Below, one piece after another: positions 25,462 through 34,941 of a stretch of DNA of 64,000 bases (the stretch's first letter is position 1; every line of letters starts with the position of its first letter). Origin of the DNA: Deltaproteobacteria bacterium (GTDB lineage Bacteria; Bdellovibrionota_B; Oligoflexia; Oligoflexales; Bog-1112); contig JACKAG010000006.1 of NCBI GenBank assembly GCA_020635195.1, forward strand, positions 62,001 to 126,000. The letters are read 5' to 3'. The notes under the pieces were generated by a model, which was not told where the DNA came from, searched no databases, and worked only from the letters and a program-made list of their open reading frames with translations. Both the position numbers and the translations under genes were made by a program.

Positions 25462-27213
25462 TCAGTTGAAAAAAGCCTCCATTCCCTTCAGCATGGAGCT
25501 CCAGAACCGGCTCAGGTCATTGTAAGTAGCAAGAACAAAAAGAGCCATAATCATCACAAATCCAATACTCTGAAAATGCTCCACTGCTGCCTCACTGAGA
25601 GGACGACGCCGCACGACCTCGGCTCCCACAAGCAAGAGCTGCCCCCCGTCCAGAGCTGGAATCGGAAACAAATTCAAAACACCAAGATTTACACTAATGA
25701 TAGCCATCGCAGCAAAAAATGCTTTTATTCCAGCTTCAGCAGCATCTCCGGCCACTTTTGCGATCAGCATAGGCCCCCCAAGGGATTTCAGGGGAAGATC
25801 ACCGCTGATCAGCCCCCATATTGCTGTCACTACCGTCGCAGACCGAAGGGCCGCCTCTTTTATGCCATACGCAGATGCAGAAAAAAAGTTATCATACACT
25901 TCTGTCACAGGCTCCGGAGCTTCTGCCTGGCCCAGGAGTCGTGCCGAAAATGTATAGAGCAGAACCTTACCTGAAGCCCTCTGGACTTCTGTAGGCTCCA
26001 TCCTGATATTTTTTTCTATGACCTGCCCATCGCGAAGAACAGAAACCGTAGCTGCAGGCTCTTTCTGATCTTTTATAAGGTCATGAAAGTCAAAGAGCGT
26101 CCCGACAGAAACTCCGTTAAAGGCCAGGATCTTGTCAAAACTTTGCAATTCTGTATCCAGAGGAGGGAGAACCTCCCCGAGAGTGAGTTGACTATCACTC
26201 AAACCCAGAGCTGCCGCAAGATTGTTAAGAAAGGAGACTCTGCCACGACTGGCCATAAAGTCACTCTCAGACCAGGCCCGGGTATCGAGGCTGATTCTTC
26301 TGACCGAAGTCTTCTGAGAAGGCGACGGATCTGAAGCCACAGCTCCTGGCTCAGAAACTCTCTGAAATGAGATATCCAGAGAATCCGCCTGCTCCACATG
26401 TGCCAGTTCCAGCTGTCTGACAAAATCATGCCAGGTTTTAACAGGATGACTCTGCTGCTTCCACGAAACCTCAGTAATCCGGTCTCCGGTCTGCATTCCA
26501 GCTTCAGCAGCAGGGCCATCCTTCCCCTCAACAGGAATCATCGTGACAACAGATGGAATCATTCCAAAGCTGATCCCCAGCCTGCCCTGACCACGAACTC
26601 CGGTATCCTCATCTTCCCCGGTAGCTTCCGGAGTGATCACCAGCCGGATGGTCTTTTCATCTCTCAGAATGGACAGATTCAGCTCATCTCCTGCTGATCC
26701 GGCGATTTTTTCCCGCAACTCATCCCAGTGACGAACAGGCTGTCCATCGATCGCAAGAACCTTATCCCCGACATGTAAGCCCCCCTTTTCTGCTGCGCCG
26801 CCGGGAATCACCATACCGACAAGAGCCGGAGGGTGCTGAACACCCTGATAACCAAAGACAGCATATACGACAGCAGCCAGCAGCAGATTAGCCGCAGGTC
26901 CCGCCAGCAAAGTCGCCGCCCTCGCCAGAGCCGAAGCCCGATACATTTCCTTTCCCCGAAAGCACTCAGGAACCTCTTCCGAAGGAATCCGACCGGCAAA
27001 CTTAACAAAGCCACCCAGGGGAAGAAGACTAAGACGGTATTCTGTCCCTTTATAAGTAAAACGAATCAGCGCCGGACCAAAGCCTATCGAATAGACCTCC
27101 GCCCCGATGCCGAAAGCCTTTCCGACCAGAAAATGACCGGTTTCATGCACAAAAACCAGAAACCCGATAAACAGGATGACCGCCAGAACAGGGTATTCCG
27201 CGAGCAAGGTCAT
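25462..27213 (-). CDS. rseP: RseP-type site-2 intramembrane zinc metalloprotease
   Basis: Inner-membrane protease of regulated intramembrane proteolysis. The zinc motif HETGH is at residue 24 (VFVHETGHFLVGKAFGIG), and the third ligand motif NLFPIPALDGGQLL lies near the C-terminus. Two PDZ domains are visible (about residues 125-195, VGDKVLAIDGQPV; and about 345-410, FDKILAFNGVSV). A further stretch near 220-320, with MQTGDRITEVSW, looks like an extra degenerate PDZ. At 583 residues it is about 130 longer than E. coli RseP, mainly through this inter-PDZ region. It sits 10 bases from cdsA. Confidence 0.93.
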   Translation of the reverse strand: MTLLAEYPVLAVILFIGFLVFVHETGHFLVGKAFGIGAEVYSIGFGPALIRFTYKGTEYRLSLLPLGGFVKFAGRIPSEEVPECFRGKEMYRASALARAATLLAGPAANLLLAAVVYAVFGYQGVQHPPALVGMVIPGGAAEKGGLHVGDKVLAIDGQPVRHWDELREKIAGSAGDELNLSILRDEKTIRLVITPEATGEDEDTGVRGQGRLGISFGMIPSVVTMIPVEGKDGPAAEAGMQTGDRITEVSWKQQSHPVKTWHDFVRQLELAHVEQADSLDISFQRVSEPGAVASDPSPSQKTSVRRISLDTRAWSESDFMASRGRVSFLNNLAAALGLSDSQLTLGEVLPPLDTELQSFDKILAFNGVSVGTLFDFHDLIKDQKEPAATVSVLRDGQVIEKNIRMEPTEVQRASGKVLLYTFSARLLGQAEAPEPVTEVYDNFFSASAYGIKEAALRSATVVTAIWGLISGDLPLKSLGGPMLIAKVAGDAAEAGIKAFFAAMAIISVNLGVLNLFPIPALDGGQLLLVGAEVVRRRPLSEAAVEHFQSIGFVMIMALFVLATYNDLSRFWSSMLKGMEAFFN

Positions 27214-27223
27214 GGATATCTCC

Positions 27224-28108
27224 TCAGTGAAAAGTCAGATTCTGCCAGGTGTAAAAAACCAGCCAGACAAGCGGAGCCGCAAATAAAACAGAGTCGCAAC
27301 GATCGAGAAAGCCACCATGCCCCGGAAAAATATCCCCGGAATCTTTTACCGCAGCAAAGCGTTTCAGTGAGCTTTCCGCCAGATCGCCCATCACACCAGC
27401 ACTATTTCCCAGAAGGGCTGCAAACATAATCAGCCACCAGGGCCCCATACTGAATCCGAAGATGGCATTCATAATCCATGCTCCGATGATACTCGCCAGA
27501 ACGCCTCCGGCCACTCCCTCCCATGTTTTTTTGGGAGAAAGGTCCGGGGCCAGTTTATGTTTGCCAAAAAACCGACCTGCAAAATAAGCTCCGCTGTCAC
27601 CCATAAAGACAATCGCCAGCATCAGAAGAACATAGCGGGCCTGTTCGCCCATTTTATACAGGTCCCAGACGGAAAGCCAGGGAAGGCAGCCGTATACAAG
27701 ACTAAAGATAACGCAGGTTATTCTGGTCATCGCAAGCGCTGGCGTTTTGCCGGTAAAAACCCCCAAAATCATAACCAGAATGAAAACAACAATAATACCA
27801 CCTCGTTCCGCTCCGGCAAACCTTCCGGGACTTCCGGACAAATCATACATAGTCGCCAGACAGTAGACGAGAGCCCCGACCAGAATACAGAACCAGGGCC
27901 AGCCCTTTGCAATCACGGTATTTTCTTCATCCGGTGACTGATGAAAGGCCCGGATAAAAGCAGGATAAAGCATGCGCCCCAGCTCAAAGATCGAAAACGA
28001 AACACAGACAAGAAAAAAGAAGCTGACAAGTAAAGAAGGCATAAAGATCAGCCAGGAAAGAAGGCAGGGTAAGCCAAACAAAGCCGTTAACAGTCGCAGT
28101 CTGAGCAT
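27224..28108 (-). CDS. cdsA: CdsA, phosphatidate cytidylyltransferase
   Basis: Makes CDP-diacylglycerol, the substrate of PssA encoded nearby. Multi-pass membrane protein of 294 residues with the conserved SPKKTWEGVAGGVLAS and the signature GHGGFLDRCDSVLFAAP near the C-terminus. It lies between uppS and rseP, the widespread bacterial order. Confidence 0.94.
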   Translation of the reverse strand: MLRLRLLTALFGLPCLLSWLIFMPSLLVSFFFLVCVSFSIFELGRMLYPAFIRAFHQSPDEENTVIAKGWPWFCILVGALVYCLATMYDLSGSPGRFAGAERGGIIVVFILVMILGVFTGKTPALAMTRITCVIFSLVYGCLPWLSVWDLYKMGEQARYVLLMLAIVFMGDSGAYFAGRFFGKHKLAPDLSPKKTWEGVAGGVLASIIGAWIMNAIFGFSMGPWWLIMFAALLGNSAGVMGDLAESSLKRFAAVKDSGDIFPGHGGFLDRCDSVLFAAPLVWLVFYTWQNLTFH

Positions 28109-28152
28109 GCAATCTCCATTATGACAGCAGTAAAAAAAATGATCCGATGGAC

Positions 28153-28938
28153 CTATGATGTCTGGCTACTCTGAACCAGCCCGTAACGACGCTTGCGCCC
28201 CTGAAAGCTACGGAGCGCTTCAGCAAAATGTTTTCTGCCAAAATCCGGCCAGAAGACAGGGGTAAACCACAGCTCTGTGTAAGCAATCTGCCAGAGCAGA
28301 AAATTAGAGATGCGCTGTTCACCACTGGTACGGATCAGCAGATCAGGTGAGGGTATAGAGGCCGTCCAGAGCTTTGACTCAAGAACCTTGTGGCCAATCT
28401 CATCCGCAGCAAGCTGCCCCCCGGCGACAAGTTTTGCAAGTTCCCGGCAGGCATGGACAATTTCGCTGCGGCCACTATAGCTAAGAGCAATATTCAGCAG
28501 AAGACCGGTATTGCCACTGAGCTCCTGGCAGGCTTCGCCTATCAGCCTGCGGCTTTTATCTGGCAGAGCATCAGGATTCCCGATCGTACAGAGGCGGACG
28601 TTGTTTCGCATCAGCTCATCTTTTTCCTGGATAAGAAAGGTATCCAGAAGATTGAAAAGCGCGTTAACTTCTGGCTCTGGCCTGCCCCAGTTCTCCTCGC
28701 TAAACGCATAAAGGGTCAGGGTCCCGACACCAAGATCTCCAGCAGCCCGGATGATTTCCCGGACACTGTCCACCCCTTTTTGGTGCCCGGCAATCCGCGG
28801 CCAGCCTCTCTGTGCCGCCCACCGGCCATTTCCATCCATGATAATGGCAACATGAGCTGGCACACCGGTTCTGACGATGTGCTGCTCGATGAGCTCCTGA
28901 GAATCTTCGGACATAAGATCTTGAGAATCTTCGGACAT
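28153..28938 (-). CDS. uppS: UppS, undecaprenyl diphosphate synthase
   Basis: Cis-prenyltransferase that makes the lipid carrier for peptidoglycan. The 261-residue protein shows HVAIIMDGNGRWAAQRGWPRIAGHQKG, LTLYAFSEENWGRPEPEV and DLLIRTSGEQRISNFLLWQIAYTELWF. The first eight codons are a tandem duplication, so two in-frame ATGs exist (28938 and 28914), neither with a strong ribosome site. It is the first gene of the uppS-cdsA-rseP series and is divergent from the methyltransferase gene at 29054. Confidence 0.95.
   Translation of the reverse strand: MSEDSQDLMSEDSQELIEQHIVRTGVPAHVAIIMDGNGRWAAQRGWPRIAGHQKGVDSVREIIRAAGDLGVGTLTLYAFSEENWGRPEPEVNALFNLLDTFLIQEKDELMRNNVRLCTIGNPDALPDKSRRLIGEACQELSGNTGLLLNIALSYSGRSEIVHACRELAKLVAGGQLAADEIGHKVLESKLWTASIPSPDLLIRTSGEQRISNFLLWQIAYTELWFTPVFWPDFGRKHFAEALRSFQGRKRRYGLVQSSQTS
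28891..28938 (-). repeat. uppS: 24-bp tandem duplication at the uppS start
   Basis: Bases 28915-28938 and 28891-28914 are 24-base copies sharing ATGTCCGAAGATTCTCA, so the protein begins MSEDSQDL MSEDSQEL. Each copy carries its own ATG. The reading frame is preserved. Confidence 0.85.
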
Positions 28939-29053
28939 ACTGTTACTTTACCCATCCTTGACTGAATTCACGACGTATCCGCAACCATGCTCTGAGCTGC
29001 TTATCTGGACCAGGACAGGTCCCGGCCCGGGCAGAAACTCAGGGATTCATAGC

Positions 29054-29806
29054 ATGCCCGATCAAAAATCAGAAGCCAGACCGTGCGGCACTCTGCTTAT
29101 GCTCTCCTCACACATTGGTAACACCGAGGATATGCCCCTGCGTTCGATCCGTGCATTGAAAGAGGCTGATCTTGTCATTTTTGAGGAAGACCGTCCAGCC
29201 CGCAGGGCCCTCAAAAGCGCGAAGGTCCACCGGGAATATCTCAGATTTTCCGAACATGTTCAAAAAGAAACCCTTGAGGCGCTGCGAAATTGTCTGGCCA
29301 AAGGGGGAACGGCTGCTTATATGAGTGATCAGGGCTGTCCGGTACTTGCTGATCCCGGCTTTCCTGTTCTGGCCCAGGCCTGGGAAAGCGGCGCCACGAT
29401 CCAGGTGGTTCCCGGCCCCAGCTCCCTGACCGCCGCCCTGAGCGCCTGCCCATTCAGGGTCACAGATTTCTACTACGCAGGATTTCTTCCACGACATGCA
29501 CAAAAGCGTCTTGATAAAATAAACGAAATTGCGAAAAGACAGGAAGCCATCATCCTGATGGATACACCTTACCGGCTGAAAGATCTGCTCAGCTCTCTCG
29601 ATCACTCCCCCGCAGCAGGAAGAAAATGCTTTCTCGCGCTGGACATCAGCGGCCCTGATGAAACATGGATGACAGGCTCAGCTGCCAGACTTCGTAAAAA
29701 AATCGAGACTGTGGAAAAAAAGCTTAATTTTGTTCTGATTCTGTCAGAACTTCAGAAGACTCCTTCCGGGGGGCGTAAAGCGCGGAAGCCAGATAAAAAG
29801 GCTTAG
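29054..29806 (+). CDS. rsmI: RsmI-family SAM-dependent methyltransferase
   Basis: Tetrapyrrole-methylase-fold enzyme; RsmI 2'-O-methylates C1402 of 16S rRNA. The 250-residue product has SSHIGNTEDMPLRSIRALKEADLVIFEEDRPARR, MSDQGCPVLADPGFPVLAQAW and VVPGPSSLTAALSACPF, the RsmI motifs, with changes (SSHIGN instead of STPIGN) and a shorter C-terminus than E. coli RsmI. The start at ATG 29054 has AGGGA eight bases upstream; a TTG at 28958 would add 32 unlikely residues. It could be a divergent paralogue of RsmI. The 3' end overlaps the convergent permease gene by 83 bases. Confidence 0.8.
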   Translation: MPDQKSEARPCGTLLMLSSHIGNTEDMPLRSIRALKEADLVIFEEDRPARRALKSAKVHREYLRFSEHVQKETLEALRNCLAKGGTAAYMSDQGCPVLADPGFPVLAQAWESGATIQVVPGPSSLTAALSACPFRVTDFYYAGFLPRHAQKRLDKINEIAKRQEAIILMDTPYRLKDLLSSLDHSPAAGRKCFLALDISGPDETWMTGSAARLRKKIETVEKKLNFVLILSELQKTPSGGRKARKPDKKA

Positions 29807-30860
29807 CAGACAGCCAGACAACCTTGGCCACCGCCAGAACCGGAATCGCCAGCAGAACGCCCCAGAAGCCAAACAGCTCACCAAAAGCAACAATGGAAAC
29901 AATCACCAGAACAGGATGAAGCCCGGTTTTCTCACCGATAATCCTTGGAGTGATAAGCATCCCATCCAACGACTGAACAAGCAAAAACACGCCGGAAACA
30001 GCAAGAAGCTGACCTGCCCCCTGAAAATCTGAGAGCACCACAATAAGGCTCAGGCTTCCGCCAACAATCACATCAAGATAGGGGATCAGGCGGCAGATAC
30101 CCGAAAGTAAACCGATGGCAACAGCGCCCTGCAAGCCCACAGCAGACAAACCAGCCACATACAAAACAGCCAGAGTCGCAGCAACCATCGCCTGACCTTT
30201 AAGAACTTCTCTCAGAGAGGTACTGATACGACTCCAGAAAAGCATCAGCGGCTCTTCCAGGTCCCTCGGAAGCAGCTGCCGGATACGAACTTCCGTCTGA
30301 TCATAATTCTTCAGAATAAAAAATGTCAGCAGGGGCACCAGCAGGGAATGAATGACCAGCCCCAGCAGCCGGGGAGCTGTCGACCATAGGGTGAAAAGGG
30401 CCTGATTGACTTTTTCCGGCAGATAGCTCAGTGTCCGGCTTTCCCTGATAAAAGCATCAAATTCCTGAGAGGAAATAATATTAAGTTCAAGAACCCAGCT
30501 TCTGATGGAAGGCAGCCAGATCCTGGTCAGTTTGTCGTAAGCCCGCGGGACCAGCTCGATGAGGCCAGAGATCTCTGTATAAAGAGCCGGGAAAACCCTG
30601 AGACAGGTTGTCGTCAGGAAGGCCAGCGTCAGAAGCAGCAGCATAGACACCGTCAGAGAACGGGGCATATGCAGTTTATCGAGAGCAGCAACCAGAGGAG
30701 CCAGAAGAAAACTCAGAAAGAGGCTGACCCCGACAGGAACCAGAAGAGTGCGATACATCAAAAACAGGAGAATCAGCCCCCCTCCCAGAGACGCTGAAAA
30801 GACGACAAAGCGTCTGACCTGATTCCAGTCCACCTTTTCGGGAGCTGCTTTCTCTTCCAT
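29724..30860 (-). CDS. AI-2E family (PerM/YdiK) membrane permease
   Basis: Membrane protein of 378 residues with about eight hydrophobic segments, the LLVPVGVSLFLSFLLAPLVAAL start, a large loop with the amphipathic LPSIRSWVLELNIISSQEF, and the conserved C-terminal block GICRLIPYLDVIVGG, VQSLDGMLITPRIIGEKTGLHPVLVIVSIVAFGELFGFWGVLLAIPVLAV. Family members export signals, sodium or other small solutes; the substrate here is unknown. It follows prmC by 16 bases on the same strand. Confidence 0.9.
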   Translation of the reverse strand: MEEKAAPEKVDWNQVRRFVVFSASLGGGLILLFLMYRTLLVPVGVSLFLSFLLAPLVAALDKLHMPRSLTVSMLLLLTLAFLTTTCLRVFPALYTEISGLIELVPRAYDKLTRIWLPSIRSWVLELNIISSQEFDAFIRESRTLSYLPEKVNQALFTLWSTAPRLLGLVIHSLLVPLLTFFILKNYDQTEVRIRQLLPRDLEEPLMLFWSRISTSLREVLKGQAMVAATLAVLYVAGLSAVGLQGAVAIGLLSGICRLIPYLDVIVGGSLSLIVVLSDFQGAGQLLAVSGVFLLVQSLDGMLITPRIIGEKTGLHPVLVIVSIVAFGELFGFWGVLLAIPVLAVAKVVWLSAKPFYLASALYAPRKESSEVLTESEQN

Positions 30861-30876
30861 AAGTTCATGCCCCGTA

Positions 30877-31758
30877 TTATCTGTAAGCGATAATCAGCCG
30901 GTCAAGACCGGCCAGATCTCTGCCCTGTTCCAGGTGATGCCAGTGATGCTTTTCGAAAATATTCCGGACGGCAGCAGCCTGCTGAAAACCGATTTCCACC
31001 ATTATACAACCCCGCCCTCCGATCAGAAGTCCTGCTCCATTCGCTGCAAGAGTCTCATAAAAAGCCAGACCTTCACGATCTGCAAATAAAGCCTCGTGAG
31101 GTTCCCAGTTCAGCACAGAGGGCGGCAGTGTTTCAGCCTCCCGATATGCAATGTAAGGAGGATTACTGATAATCAGATGAAAACGGGCTTCCCCCTGCCA
31201 GGCAGACGGGCACAAAGCATCCTGCTGACGAAAACATACACCAGTCCCCATTTGCTGCTGATTACTTTCTGCAAGCTTAAGGGCTTTTGGACTGATATCC
31301 CAGGCCTCAGCATATGCGCCGGGAAGCTCTGCAGCAAGGCTGAGCGCCAGGCAACCGCTCCCCGTCCCGACATCCAGGAAAGCCGGATCAGGAGATAATG
31401 AACGCAGATAGCCCAGAGCCCTTTCCAGCAGCAACTCTGTCTCCGGACGAGGAATCAGAACCGACTCATCCACCCGAAAAGAATGCTTCCAGAAGTCCTT
31501 AACTCCGGTAATGTAAGCTATAGGCTTGCCCTGACATCTGTCTTCTGCCATCTTTCTGAGACGCTTCCACTCAGACGGCGCAAGTGTTTCGTCCGTTCTG
31601 ATCATAAGCTGCACCCGACTCAGGCCCGTCAGATGCTGCAATAAAATCCAGGCATCAAGAGCAGGAGACTCCGGGTTCTTCTGTAGCATAGCCCTGATTT
31701 TTTCAAATGCGACGGCCAGAGAACAGAAGCTGGCAGGTTCTGTATCCTCAGACATCAC
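30877..31758 (-). CDS. prmC: PrmC, peptide chain release factor methyltransferase
   Basis: Methylates the glutamine of the GGQ motif in release factors. The 293-residue protein has the N-terminal helical substrate-binding domain, LIPRPETELLLERAL, the SAM motif FLDVGTGSGCLALSLAAELPGA and the catalytic ISNPPYIAYRE. It overlaps the stop of prfA, its substrate's gene, in an ATGATGA junction; prfA-prmC is a standard pairing. Confidence 0.95.
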   Translation of the reverse strand: MMSEDTEPASFCSLAVAFEKIRAMLQKNPESPALDAWILLQHLTGLSRVQLMIRTDETLAPSEWKRLRKMAEDRCQGKPIAYITGVKDFWKHSFRVDESVLIPRPETELLLERALGYLRSLSPDPAFLDVGTGSGCLALSLAAELPGAYAEAWDISPKALKLAESNQQQMGTGVCFRQQDALCPSAWQGEARFHLIISNPPYIAYREAETLPPSVLNWEPHEALFADREGLAFYETLAANGAGLLIGGRGCIMVEIGFQQAAAVRNIFEKHHWHHLEQGRDLAGLDRLIIAYR

Positions 31759-32831
31759 GAACGACCAGACTCTGCTGTCTGCGTCTGCAAAAGCTTTGCC
31801 GTATGGTGAGCTCCGAGAGCTTCTGTCAGCTCCCGCAGATCTCCATTCATGATGCTGTCCAGCTTGTAAAGCGTAAGGTTGATTCGGTGATCAGTGACCC
31901 GTCCCTGAGGGAAATTATATGTGCGAATCCTTTCGCTCCGGTCCCCGCTCCCAACCTGAGTCCGGCGGTCTGCGCTGATTTCAGCCTGCTGCTGTTGCTG
32001 CAATTTCTCATAAATTCTGCTTCGCAGCATCTTCATGGCCTTAGCCTTGTTCTTGTGCTGAGAACGCTCATCCTGACACTCTGCAACCGTCCCTGTTGGA
32101 ATGTGCGTGATTCGCACCGCAGAATCTGTCGTGTTGACGTGCTGCCCCCCGGCACCACTCGATCGATAGGTATCAATACGCAGCTCAGAAGGATTGATCT
32201 CGATTTCAAGCTCTTCCGCTTCAGGCAGCACAGCCACAGTACAGGCGCTGGTGTGAATCCTTCCCTGTGACTCAGTTGCCGGAACCCTCTGGACCCGATG
32301 AACGCCCATTTCAAACTTCAGACAACTGTAGACCTGGCGCCCTGTTATCAGGACCACAATTTCCTTATAGCCGCCTTTTGCAGATTCATGAGCATTCATA
32401 AGCTCTGTACGCCAGCCCTGCTCTTCCGCAAAGCGGCTGTACATTCTCATTAAATCCGCTGCAAAAATAGCAGCTTCTTCGCCTCCGGTTCCCGCCCGGA
32501 TTTCAAGGATGACGTTTTTATTGTCATTGGGGTCTTTCGGCAGCATCAGGCGCTTTAGTTTTTCTTCGAGCTCCGTGAGACCTGAGTCCAGACTTCTGAT
32601 TTCTTCCTTTGCCAGAGCCTGCATCTCCGGATCTTCGGAGAGCAGCATCTCTTCAGCATCACGCCTGTCTGAGCGGAGCCGCTCATAGTCGCGGTAGGCC
32701 TCCACCAGATCTTCCATCTCAGCTCTCTGGCGAGTCAGAACTGAAAGCTCTTTCCCATCAAGCTCACCCTGTGCAAGGGACTGCTCGATTGAAACAAAAT
32801 TTTGCTCAATTTCTCTCAGCTTATCGAACAT
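31755..32831 (-). CDS. prfA: Peptide chain release factor 1
   Basis: Reads UAA and UAG stop codons. The 358-residue protein carries the RF1 tripeptide region RVPATESQGRIHTSACTVAV (PAT) and the universal GGQ in SSGAGGQHVNTTDSAVRITH. Between it and rpmE, bases 32849-32855 (GGCAGAA) pair with 32870-32876 (TTCTGCC), a hairpin in the prfA leader. Confidence 0.96.
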   Translation of the reverse strand: MFDKLREIEQNFVSIEQSLAQGELDGKELSVLTRQRAEMEDLVEAYRDYERLRSDRRDAEEMLLSEDPEMQALAKEEIRSLDSGLTELEEKLKRLMLPKDPNDNKNVILEIRAGTGGEEAAIFAADLMRMYSRFAEEQGWRTELMNAHESAKGGYKEIVVLITGRQVYSCLKFEMGVHRVQRVPATESQGRIHTSACTVAVLPEAEELEIEINPSELRIDTYRSSGAGGQHVNTTDSAVRITHIPTGTVAECQDERSQHKNKAKAMKMLRSRIYEKLQQQQQAEISADRRTQVGSGDRSERIRTYNFPQGRVTDHRINLTLYKLDSIMNGDLRELTEALGAHHTAKLLQTQTAESGRS

Positions 32832-32947
32832 AGGGTATCTCCCGGCCTGGCAGAATCATCCGGAAATGCTTCTGCCGTACCAGGGAGACCTGTCTGGAGA
32901 CTGGGAAGACAGCAGCCCCGGGGGATTGTGAATCTGAAAGTAAGAAC

Positions 32948-33154
32948 TTAGCTCTTAGCCTTGCCGTATTTTTTCTGAAACTTCTCGATACGACCCGCCG
33001 TATCGATCAGCTTCTGCTTACCTGTAAAGAAAGGATGGCAGGAGCTGCAGATTTCAACCCTGATCTCAGGATTTGTTGAACGGGTTGAGAATTTATTGCC
33101 ACAGGCACACTCAACCTTTGCTTCTGTATATTGCGGATGGATATCAGCTTTCAT
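32948..33154 (-). CDS. rpmE: 50S ribosomal protein bL31, zinc-binding type
   Basis: The 68-residue protein begins MKADIHPQYTEAKVECACGNKF and has EICSSCHPFFTGKQKLIDTAGRIEKF. Both cysteine pairs (CAC and CSSC) are present, so it is the zinc-binding (C+) form rather than the zinc-free paralogue. It lies between rho and prfA, a common order. Confidence 0.96.
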   Translation of the reverse strand: MKADIHPQYTEAKVECACGNKFSTRSTNPEIRVEICSSCHPFFTGKQKLIDTAGRIEKFQKKYGKAKS

Positions 33155-33228
33155 ACGATCATTCCTATCAGCCGGTTGCAGCCCCGGATAACGAGGCTAT
33201 TTTCCTTTATTATCAAATAATTAATCCG

Positions 33229-34527
33229 TCAGCCATTCATCGATTCAATGAATTCGGCGTTCGTCTCACTCTTATCCAGTTTATTGATCAGGAAGTCCAT
33301 AGAATCGACCGGATTCAGAGGCTGCAAGAGTTTACGCAAAATCCACATTCGGTTCAAGACATCTTTTGGAAGCAGAAGTTCTTCCTTCCTGGTTCCGGAC
33401 TTATTGAGATCAATTGCCGGGAACATACGCTTCTCAACCATCTTACGATCAAGATGAAGTTCCATGTTTCCGGTTCCCTTGAACTCTTCAAAAATAACTT
33501 CATCCATTCTGGAACCGGTGTCGATCAGGGCGGTTGCGATAATGGTCAGAGAGCCACCCTCTTCAATATTCCTCGCCGCTCCAAAGAATCTCTTGGGCTT
33601 ATGAAGGGCGTTGGAGTCAACACCACCGGAGAGAATTTTCCCTGACGGAGGAACCACAGAGTTATATGCCCGGGCCAGCCTTGTAATGGAATCCAGCAGA
33701 ATCACAACATCATGTTTATGCTCAACCAGACGCTTCGCCTTTTCAATCACCATTTCGGCGACCTGAACATGGCGCTGTGCAGGCTCATCGAAGGTCGAGC
33801 TGATCACTTCACCCTGAACAGAGCGCTCCATATCCGTCACTTCTTCTGGCCGTTCATCGATCAGAAGAACAATCAGAATCACTTCCGGGTGGTTCTTTGC
33901 AATAGCCGTCGCAACCTGCTGCATCAGAACTGTTTTCCCGGTTCTCGGAGGAGCCACGATCAGCGAACGCTGCCCCTTACCAAGAGGAACCAGCATATCA
34001 ATGGTCCGGGTTGAGTAAATTTTAGGGTTATATTCAAGATTGAACTTTTCCATGGGATAAAGGGGGGTCAGGTTATCAAAGATAATCTTATCCATATCCT
34101 GATCGGCTTTTTCCCCGTTAACCTCTTCAACCTTCAGAAGGGCAAAATAACGCTCACTGTCTTTCGGAGGCCGGATCTGACCTGCAACAGTATCTCCGGT
34201 TCGCAGGTTAAAACGGCGAATCTGAGACGGAGACACATAAATATCATCGGGCCCTGGCAGATAGTTGTAGTCTGGGGCCCGTAAAAATCCAAATCCATCC
34301 GGCAGGGTTTCAAGAACGCCTGATCCGTAAATCATACCGCCACGCTCAGACTGAGCCTGAAGCAGAGCAAATATCAGCTCCTGCTTACGCATACCGGTCG
34401 CACCCACAATTCCGAAATTTCTGGCCATCTGGGTCAGATCGGAAATCTTGCGGACTTTGATCTCATTAAGGTCAATAACGCCCATTGCGTCATCTCTGAC
34501 AGTGTTTTTCTTGGCTTCTTTCGCCAT
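33229..34527 (-). CDS. rho: Transcription termination factor Rho
   Basis: Hexameric RNA helicase that ends transcription. The 432-residue protein has the N-terminal Rho_N helix domain, the RNA-binding cold-shock-like domain (GVLETLPDGFGFLRAPDYNYLPGPDDIYVSPSQIRRFNLRTGD), Walker A VAPPRTGKTVLMQQ, Walker B DVVILLDSITRLARAYN, and the R-loop-containing C-terminus (FKGTGNMELHLDRK). It is preceded by a gene-free region of about 410 bases. Rho may be unusually important here given the many overlapping convergent genes. Confidence 0.97.
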   Translation of the reverse strand: MAKEAKKNTVRDDAMGVIDLNEIKVRKISDLTQMARNFGIVGATGMRKQELIFALLQAQSERGGMIYGSGVLETLPDGFGFLRAPDYNYLPGPDDIYVSPSQIRRFNLRTGDTVAGQIRPPKDSERYFALLKVEEVNGEKADQDMDKIIFDNLTPLYPMEKFNLEYNPKIYSTRTIDMLVPLGKGQRSLIVAPPRTGKTVLMQQVATAIAKNHPEVILIVLLIDERPEEVTDMERSVQGEVISSTFDEPAQRHVQVAEMVIEKAKRLVEHKHDVVILLDSITRLARAYNSVVPPSGKILSGGVDSNALHKPKRFFGAARNIEEGGSLTIIATALIDTGSRMDEVIFEEFKGTGNMELHLDRKMVEKRMFPAIDLNKSGTRKEELLLPKDVLNRMWILRKLLQPLNPVDSMDFLINKLDKSETNAEFIESMNG

Positions 34528-34941
34528 CTGCTTAGCTCACTTGAATAAAAGGTGGGTTGATCTTCAGATTTCCGGGGCACTGATGCCCGTTTAAGGCTGT
34601 ATGAACCAGACAGCATACAATATCTGACGTCTATTACCAAGCCCTGATTCTGACTCAGAAGAAGCAGCAACAGAGGCCTGAAATTAAAAGTATGTGACAG
34701 ATACGTGTGCAGAACACCACGATAAAGGTATCCCGGTCTGGCAGTACCGGGTCTTTTTAAGTCAGGTTCTACAAAAAGCGCAAGCTGTTTTTCAATAATT
34801 TTTGACAAAAACTCTGCATAGCTGCGATCAGAGGTGAAAAAAGACCTCACCCCCTTTAGGCACTTAGTCCCTGGCTGGATTATAATAAAAGACAGGTGCC
34901 CTGAACCCTCTGTCACAGAAGCTCGTTCCGTGAGGAGCATT
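34528..34941. other. long gene-free region upstream of rho
   Basis: A 206-residue minus-strand frame covers part of it but shares coordinates with rho and has no coding character, so I treat the region as non-coding. It contains a short hairpin (GAGGT...ACCTC near 34832-34849). A long rho leader is plausible because Rho is known to autoregulate by leader attenuation in E. coli, but I see no specific signal. Confidence 0.4.
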
